Source: DAIDKA01 sp035487155 (GTDB taxonomy: Bacteria > Pseudomonadota > Gammaproteobacteria > Steroidobacterales > Steroidobacteraceae). From it: 64,000 nucleotides of DNA. A program made the translations under genes and the position numbers. The notes beneath the pieces are model-generated. The model was not told the DNA's origin, ran no database searches, and saw only the letters and a list, made by a program, of their open reading frames with translations. Shown here in pieces: positions 58,892 through 64,000 of this stretch (positions within the stretch are counted from its first letter, which is position 1; every line of letters starts with the position of its first letter). The stretch covers positions 68,014 to 132,013 of the forward strand of contig DATHMK010000023.1 in the NCBI GenBank assembly GCA_035487155.1. Direction: 5' to 3'.

Positions 58892-61449
58892 GATTTTATT
58901 TTGCCGCCACCGGAAGGCTTGGCGCGGCGGGTCGGCTCCGCGATCGCGGGGTCCTCCGGCCAGTAATGACGCGGATAGCGGCCGCGCATGTCCTTGCGCA
59001 CTTCGGCATAGGATCCCTGCCAGAAAGTGGCAAGATCGCGCGTGATCTGCACCGGACGCCGCGCCGGGGAGAGCAGCTTGAAGGTCACGGGCGTACGCCC
59101 GCCGGCCAGGCGCGGTGAGCTCAACACGCCGAAGACCTCCTGGATGCGAACCGCGACCGCCGGCGCGAGCTCATCGCGGTAGTCGATGCGGATGTGCGAG
59201 CCGGTCGGGGCGGTGAAATGGGTGGGCGCCCATTCCTCAAGGCGTCGCTGCTGATCATGGGTGAGCAGCCCCTTGAGGATCTGTGTCAGGGAAAGTCGCG
59301 AAAGATGCTGAATGCGGCTGATTCCATTGAGCCAGGGCATGAGCCAGGCACCCGTAGTGGCGGCGAGGGCGGCGTCATCGACTGCGGGCCAGTCGGCGGC
59401 GGCCTGCGGCGGCAGATGCCGGCGGACAAACTCCATGCGTGCCTGAAGGTCGCGACTGTCATCATTCCAGGGCAGGGCCGCGAGCCCCAGCTTCGCAATG
59501 CCTTCGAGCATGGCGGCAGCGGCCGCGTCGGCCGGTACCTCGCGCAAGGGTCGCTCATCGATCAGCAGTTCAAACAGTCGCGTGACGCGGCGGGCGAGCA
59601 CCGCCTGCTCTCTGTCATCCCAGTGCACTTCATCTGTCGTGCGCAGTTGAGATGAAAAATAATCGTGCAGATCCTCCCGGGACAGGGGCGCCGCGAGGGT
59701 GATGCGGGCATCCCGGTCGCGGTCGTCGGCTTCAACGGCGACGATGAATTCGCGTTGCGCGAGACTTTGCGGCTGGGCGAACTGGGCGCCACGACCGTTG
59801 GCGAGCAAGAAGCGGTTGTCGGCATCGGAGCGCCGGCGCGCGATGCGATCCGGATAGGCGAAGCCAAGCAGGACGCCTTCCAGTCCCGCCTGCGCAGCAC
59901 CCTCGGCTGATGATTGGCGCATCAGATCCCGAGCCACGCGCCTTGCGCGTTGCAGGGCGCCCTGATCCACGCCATCGGGCTGCGCCTCGCCCTGCAGCAG
60001 CGCCAGCCGGGAGCGTATATCCGCATCGGCCGCACCGGCCGAACGCATCAGATCGCGCTCGGACAACAGGGCCGCAAGCTGTGCGGCCAGAGGCACGCAG
60101 TGCAGGCGCCGCGCGGCGATGAGCATATGGGCCAGACGTGGATGCAGTGGCAGCCGCGACATTTCCCGACCATGGGCGCTCACCCTGCCCTTCGCATCCA
60201 ACGCCTCCAGGCGTGTCAGCAGATCCCGAGCGCTGCCCAAGGTGGCCGCCGGCGGCGGATCCAGCCAGGTCAGCGTCGCCGCATCGTTCGCACCCCAGGC
60301 CGCAAGCTCCAGCGCCAGGCCGGCCAGATCGGTCTGCAGGATCTCCGGCACGGCGAACGGCGCCAGCGAGCGCTGCGCGCCCTCGCTCCAGGCCCGATAG
60401 CACACGCCCGGCTGCAGACGCCCCGCGCGTCCCTGTCGCTGCTCGGCCGACGCTCGCGAAATGCGCGCGGTCTCCAGCCGCCCCATGCCCGTTGCCGGAT
60501 CAAACACGGCGCGGCGCTCCAGCCCCGAATCCACCACGATGCGAATGCCCTCGATGGTGAGACTGGTCTCGGCGATGTTGGTGGCCAGCACGATCTTGCG
60601 GGTGCCTGCGGGCGCCGGCGCCAGCGCGGCATCCTGTTCCTGCGGCCCAAGTTCCCCGTACAGGGGCAGTACGCGCGTGTTCTCGGGCAGCGGTCCGTTC
60701 TGCAGCTGCGACTGCACGCGGCGGATTTCACGCGCCCCGGGCAGAAACACCAGTACGTCACCGTGCTCCTCGGCAAGGGCACGTCGCACGATGCGTGAGG
60801 TGAGGGCCTCGATACTGTCGCGACCGGGCGCATAGGGGCCGGGCAGCAGCGGCGCCGAACTCGCCGCATAGCGGGTGGCCACCGGCCAGCTGCGGCCCAA
60901 CGACTGCACCAGCGGCACATCACCGAGTTTGGCGGCAATGCCCTGGGCGTCCAGCGTCGCCGACATCACCAGCAGCTTCAGCTCCGGGGCGAGGTTCGCC
61001 TGCGCGTCCAGTGTCAGCGCCAGGCCCAGGTCGGCCTGCAGGCTGCGCTCGTGGAACTCATCGAAGATGACCAGGCCCACACCCTCGAGTGCCGCATCCT
61101 GCTGCAGCATGCGAGTGAGCACTCCCTCGGTGACCACTTCGATGCGCGTTTCGCCCGACACTTTGGTGTCCAGCCGCATGCGATGCCCGACGGTGCGGCC
61201 CACTTCCTCGCCCAGGGTCCTGGCCATGCGCGCGGCGACCGCGCGCGCCGCCAGCCGGCGCGGCTCGAGCATGATGATGCGACGCTCGCCCAGCCACGGG
61301 CTCTCGAGCACGGCCAGCGGCACGACGGTGCTCTTGCCCGCACCCGGTGGTGCCTGCAGCACCACCCGCGAAGCGCCCGCCAGCGCGGCACTCAGTTCCG
61401 GAAGTACTGCCTCGATGGGCAGTCCGGAGGGCTGCCGGCGCGCACTCAA
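58888..61449 (-). CDS. hrpB: ATP-dependent helicase HrpB
   Basis: An 853-residue DEAH-type helicase. Motifs: QAPPGAGKSTVVPLAV (Walker A), IFDEFHERSLQADLGLAL (DEFH in place of DEAH, normal for HrpB), MSATLD, VLATNIAETSLTIEGI and the Q/R motif QRQGRAGRLQPGVCYRAW. The HrpB C-terminal domain follows after about residue 480. The start is a TTG at 61449 that overlaps the DUF423 gene stop. The enzyme unwinds RNA or participates in RNA processing; the physiological substrate is not settled. Confidence 0.96.
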   Translation of the reverse strand: MSARRQPSGLPIEAVLPELSAALAGASRVVLQAPPGAGKSTVVPLAVLESPWLGERRIIMLEPRRLAARAVAARMARTLGEEVGRTVGHRMRLDTKVSGETRIEVVTEGVLTRMLQQDAALEGVGLVIFDEFHERSLQADLGLALTLDAQANLAPELKLLVMSATLDAQGIAAKLGDVPLVQSLGRSWPVATRYAASSAPLLPGPYAPGRDSIEALTSRIVRRALAEEHGDVLVFLPGAREIRRVQSQLQNGPLPENTRVLPLYGELGPQEQDAALAPAPAGTRKIVLATNIAETSLTIEGIRIVVDSGLERRAVFDPATGMGRLETARISRASAEQRQGRAGRLQPGVCYRAWSEGAQRSLAPFAVPEILQTDLAGLALELAAWGANDAATLTWLDPPPAATLGSARDLLTRLEALDAKGRVSAHGREMSRLPLHPRLAHMLIAARRLHCVPLAAQLAALLSERDLMRSAGAADADIRSRLALLQGEAQPDGVDQGALQRARRVARDLMRQSSAEGAAQAGLEGVLLGFAYPDRIARRRSDADNRFLLANGRGAQFAQPQSLAQREFIVAVEADDRDRDARITLAAPLSREDLHDYFSSQLRTTDEVHWDDREQAVLARRVTRLFELLIDERPLREVPADAAAAAMLEGIAKLGLAALPWNDDSRDLQARMEFVRRHLPPQAAADWPAVDDAALAATTGAWLMPWLNGISRIQHLSRLSLTQILKGLLTHDQQRRLEEWAPTHFTAPTGSHIRIDYRDELAPAVAVRIQEVFGVLSSPRLAGGRTPVTFKLLSPARRPVQITRDLATFWQGSYAEVRKDMRGRYPRHYWPEDPAIAEPTRRAKPSGGGKIKS

Positions 61450-61874
61450 CCCGCGCGCCGCAAACGCCAGGAGGCGATGGCGAACATCACCCAGCCACCG
61501 ATCAGCAAAATACCGCCCAAAGGTGTGGCCAGGGCGACGACCAGGGGTGAGCCCAGCGTGATGTGAAACGCCAGCAGGTAGAGGCTGCCGCAGAAAGCCA
61601 CGATGCCGCCGATCAGCAGCAGCGCCGCCGTCTGCAGTCCTTCGCTGTAGCCGCCGCGGGCGACGGCGCCGAGCACCAGCAGTCCCAGGGCCTGGAAGAA
61701 CTGGAAGCGTACCGCGGTGTCATAGATGTTCAGTTCCCGGGCGCCGAGCTGGCCGGGCAGCGCATGCGCGCCGAGCGCGCCAAAGATGGTCGCGAACGCC
61801 ATCAGCGCACCGCCCATCGCCAGGATCCAGGTCGAGGCGCGCGCCGCGCTCGGGCCGGTCAATACGGTGCTCAT
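61446..61874 (-). CDS. DUF423 (YgdD-like) membrane protein
   Basis: A 142-residue membrane protein with four hydrophobic segments. The motif FGALGAHALPGQLGARELNIYDTAVRFQFFQALGLLVLGAV (about residues 26-66) is diagnostic of DUF423. The ATG at 61874 overlaps the YgiQ stop (ATGA) and its stop overlaps hrpB, so it is the second gene of a four-gene chain. Function unknown. Confidence 0.92.
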   Translation of the reverse strand: MSTVLTGPSAARASTWILAMGGALMAFATIFGALGAHALPGQLGARELNIYDTAVRFQFFQALGLLVLGAVARGGYSEGLQTAALLLIGGIVAFCGSLYLLAFHITLGSPLVVALATPLGGILLIGGWVMFAIASWRLRRAG

Positions 61875-64000
61875 CGTCCGGCCCTTCCGGGCCGCTTGGC
61901 GCTGCCCGGGGGCTTGGGCGTGCGCGGCAGGCCCGTGTGCTGGGTGCGGAAGGGTCGGGCGGCGGTGCGCTGGCGCTCCTGGGCCCCGGCGCTGCTGGCC
62001 GGTTGCCACGACGGTACCAGCTGGTGCCGGCCGTTGCCGATCAGGTCCGCACGCCCCATGCGCCGCAGCGCCTCACGCAGCAGCGGCCAGTTGTTGGCAT
62101 CGTGATAGCGCAGGAAAGCCTTGTGCAGACGGCGTACCTTCAGCCCCTTGGGGATCTGCACCGCCTCGCTGTCGTGACTGACGCGATGCAGGGGATTCTT
62201 GCCGCTGTGATACATGGCGGTCGCGGTGGCCATGGGCGAGGGGAGAAAGGCCTGCACCTGGTCGGCGCGAAATCCATTGGTTTTCAGCCACAGCGCCAGT
62301 TCCAGCATGTCCGCATCGGTGGTTCCAGGATGGGCGGCGATGAAGTACGGGATCAGGTACTGCTCCTTGCCCGCTTCCTTTGAATAGCGGTCGAACAGTT
62401 CCTTGAACCGGTAGTAGGTGCCTACCCCCGGTTTCATCATCTTCGACAGCGGTCCCTCGCCGATCGCTTCGGGCGCAATCTTCAGGTAGCCGCCCACGTG
62501 ATGCTGCGCCAGCTCCTTCACATACTCGGGAGACTCGCTCGCCAGGTCGTAGCGAACGCCGGAGGCGACCAGTACTTTCTTGATGCCCGGCAGCTCGCGG
62601 GCGCGCCGGTACAGTTTGATGAGCGGGGAGTGATCCGTGTTCAGATTGGGACAGATGCCCGGAAACACGCAGGAGGGCCGCCGGCAGGCGCTTTCGATTT
62701 CGCGCGACTTGCACGCCAGGCGGTACATGTTCGCGGTCGGGCCGCCAAGGTCGGAGATCACGCCGGTGAATCCGGGCACCGTGTCGCGCACCTTCTCCAC
62801 TTCGCGGATGATTGAATCTTCCGAGCGGCTCTGGATGATGCGGCCCTCGTGTTCGGTGATGGAACAGAAGGTACAACCGCCAAAACAACCGCGCTGGATG
62901 GCAATGGAGAAGCGGATCATCTTGTAGGCGGGAATATTCGCCTTGCCATAGACCGGGTGCGGCTGGCGGCGATATTCGCGCTCATAGACCCAGTCCATCT
63001 CCTTGGTGGTGAGTGGAATGGGCGGCGGATTCAGCCACACATCCACAGCCCCGTGCCGCTGCACCAGCGCCCGCGCATTGCCGGGGTTGGCCTCCAGATG
63101 CAGGATGCGCGAGGCATGCGCGTACAGCACCGGATCTGCCACCACCTGTTCGAAGGCCGGCAGGCGGATGACACTGTTGCCGCGATCCGCGCTCTTCACG
63201 CGCCTGACGAAGCGCACCACCTGCTCGCGCGGGGCCTCCAGCGCGCCGGCCGCCTGCGGGCTTGGCGCCGCGTTCGGTTCCATCGCATAGGGGTCAACCG
63301 GCGGATTGAGCGCGCCGGGCACGTCAAGGTGCGTGGAGTCCACCTCCACCCAGTCCTGCGGCAAGCCCTTGCGCGTGAAGGCCGTGCCGCGGATGTCGGT
63401 GATCTCGCTTAATTCCTCGCCGGCGGCGAGCCGGTGCGCGATCTCGCAGATCTGCCGCTCGCCGTTGCCGTAGACCAGCATGTCGGCCTTGGCATCCAGC
63501 AGCACCGAGCGGCGGACCTTCTCCGACCAGTAGTCAAAATGTGCGATCCGGCGCAGCGAGGCCTCGATGCCACCGACCACCAGCGGCACGTCCCTGAAGG
63601 CCTCGCGCACCCGCTGCGAGTAGACGATGACGGCGCGGTCGGGGCGCTTGCCGCCCACATCCCCGGGCGTATAGGCATCGTCACTGCGCACGCGCCGGTC
63701 CGAGGTGTAGCGGTTGACCATCGAGTCCATGTTCCCGGCGGTGACGCCGAAGAACAGGTTGGGCTTGCCCAGCGCCGTGAAGGCCTCGGCGCTTGTCCAG
63801 TCGGGTTGCGCGATGATGCCGACCCGGAATCCCTGCGCTTCGAGCAAACGCCCGATGATCGCCATGCCGAAGCTCGGCTGGTCGATATAGGCGTCGCCGG
63901 TCACCAGCACGATGTCGCAGCTATCCCACCCGAGCGCGTCCATCTCGGCACGCGACATCGGCAGGAACGGCGCCGTCCCGAATCGCTCGGCCCAGTATTT
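61871..64000 (-). CDS. ygiQ: YgiQ-family radical SAM protein, 5' end beyond window
   Basis: At least 709 residues are visible. The frame is open to base 64000, where KYWAERFGTAPFLP precedes the internal methionine. The 4Fe-4S site is IQRGCFGGCTFCSITEHEGR (C-x3-C-x2-C); other motifs include GGIEASLRRIAHFDYWSEKVRRS, DLGGPTANMYRL and CVFPGICPNL with extra cysteines, and ASGVRYDLA. The C-terminal tail is basic and proline-rich (PRTPKPPGSAKRPGRAGR). YgiQ's reaction is unknown. It heads the ygiQ-DUF423-hrpB-unknown chain. It is nearly complete, lacking a few N-terminal residues. Confidence 0.96.
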   Translation of the reverse strand, partial: KYWAERFGTAPFLPMSRAEMDALGWDSCDIVLVTGDAYIDQPSFGMAIIGRLLEAQGFRVGIIAQPDWTSAEAFTALGKPNLFFGVTAGNMDSMVNRYTSDRRVRSDDAYTPGDVGGKRPDRAVIVYSQRVREAFRDVPLVVGGIEASLRRIAHFDYWSEKVRRSVLLDAKADMLVYGNGERQICEIAHRLAAGEELSEITDIRGTAFTRKGLPQDWVEVDSTHLDVPGALNPPVDPYAMEPNAAPSPQAAGALEAPREQVVRFVRRVKSADRGNSVIRLPAFEQVVADPVLYAHASRILHLEANPGNARALVQRHGAVDVWLNPPPIPLTTKEMDWVYEREYRRQPHPVYGKANIPAYKMIRFSIAIQRGCFGGCTFCSITEHEGRIIQSRSEDSIIREVEKVRDTVPGFTGVISDLGGPTANMYRLACKSREIESACRRPSCVFPGICPNLNTDHSPLIKLYRRARELPGIKKVLVASGVRYDLASESPEYVKELAQHHVGGYLKIAPEAIGEGPLSKMMKPGVGTYYRFKELFDRYSKEAGKEQYLIPYFIAAHPGTTDADMLELALWLKTNGFRADQVQAFLPSPMATATAMYHSGKNPLHRVSHDSEAVQIPKGLKVRRLHKAFLRYHDANNWPLLREALRRMGRADLIGNGRHQLVPSWQPASSAGAQERQRTAARPFRTQHTGLPRTPKPPGSAKRPGRAGR

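Noticed and set aside
1..64000. CRISPR array, prophage genes, toxin-antitoxin pair or defence system
   Set aside because: I looked for regular repeats and characteristic gene families on both strands and saw none. The only mobile sequence is the IS110 remnant.

Overview
The window is a gene-dense, GC-rich bacterial chromosome segment of about 63 protein genes, one tRNA gene, two degraded genes and one insertion-sequence remnant. The gene families are typical of Gammaproteobacteria: YbiT-type ABC-F ATPase, HrpB helicase, YgiQ and PA0069-type radical SAM proteins, YebB, YjbQ, PdxJ, and many TonB-dependent or secreted envelope proteins. The high coding GC and many secreted hydrolases suggest an environmental lineage near the Xanthomonadales, Nevskiales or Steroidobacterales. 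That placement is inference; no rRNA or other strong marker is present.

Layout. 1-7.9 kb: a TonB-dependent receptor (cut by the left edge) divergent from a LysR regulator, then small enzymes, a CBS protein, a two-gene secreted unit of unknown function and a secreted amidase. 8-12.8 kb: a ParB-like/SulP transporter/YCII overlapping operon, then HAD, SDR and GST genes. 12.8-18.5 kb: a hybrid PAS histidine kinase, ybiT and a two-partner-secretion transporter with no exoprotein gene beside it. 18.5-26.8 kb: a deleted GFA-family gene, a carboxymuconolactone decarboxylase-like/GST pair, a beta-barrel protein, lepB, a membrane-linked MutS-like ATPase, and a c-type cytochrome coupled to an OmpA-like secreted protein.

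26.8-31.1 kb: a secreted protein that looks chorismate-lyase-like, a DUF4184 membrane protein, and a tightly overlapping class II aldolase-mtnP-mtnA operon. This operon matches the gene content of the DHAP shunt, which salvages methylthioadenosine and 5'-deoxyadenosine. 31.1-46.9 kb: a broken GntR regulator, then mainly secreted hydrolases and oxidoreductases (serine hydrolase, Gfo/Idh/MocA, VOC, esterases, S9 peptidase), an MFS/FUSC convergent pair, PA0069-type radical SAM protein, YebB, YjbQ and a TipAL-type MerR regulator. 47-50.5 kb: an IS110-family 5' remnant, a second beta-barrel protein, pdxJ, a GST and a CAU-anticodon tRNA, probably Ile2.

50.6-64 kb: a thioredoxin-domain lipoprotein, an MDR oxidoreductase with an export signal, a methyltransferase, a LytS/LytTR two-component system joined to an ABC-2 exporter in one operon, and a leftward chain ygiQ-DUF423-hrpB-unknown in which each junction overlaps by four bases. 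YgiQ runs off the right edge.

I found no CRISPR array, prophage, toxin-antitoxin pair or defence island. The most notable items are the compact DHAP-shunt operon, the transmembrane MutS-like ATPase, the two-component/ABC operon, and three decayed loci (GFA, GntR, IS110). I see no clearly new multi-gene system. The best candidates for unexplored function are the cytochrome/OmpA-like pair and the two-gene secreted unit at 4.9-6.3 kb.
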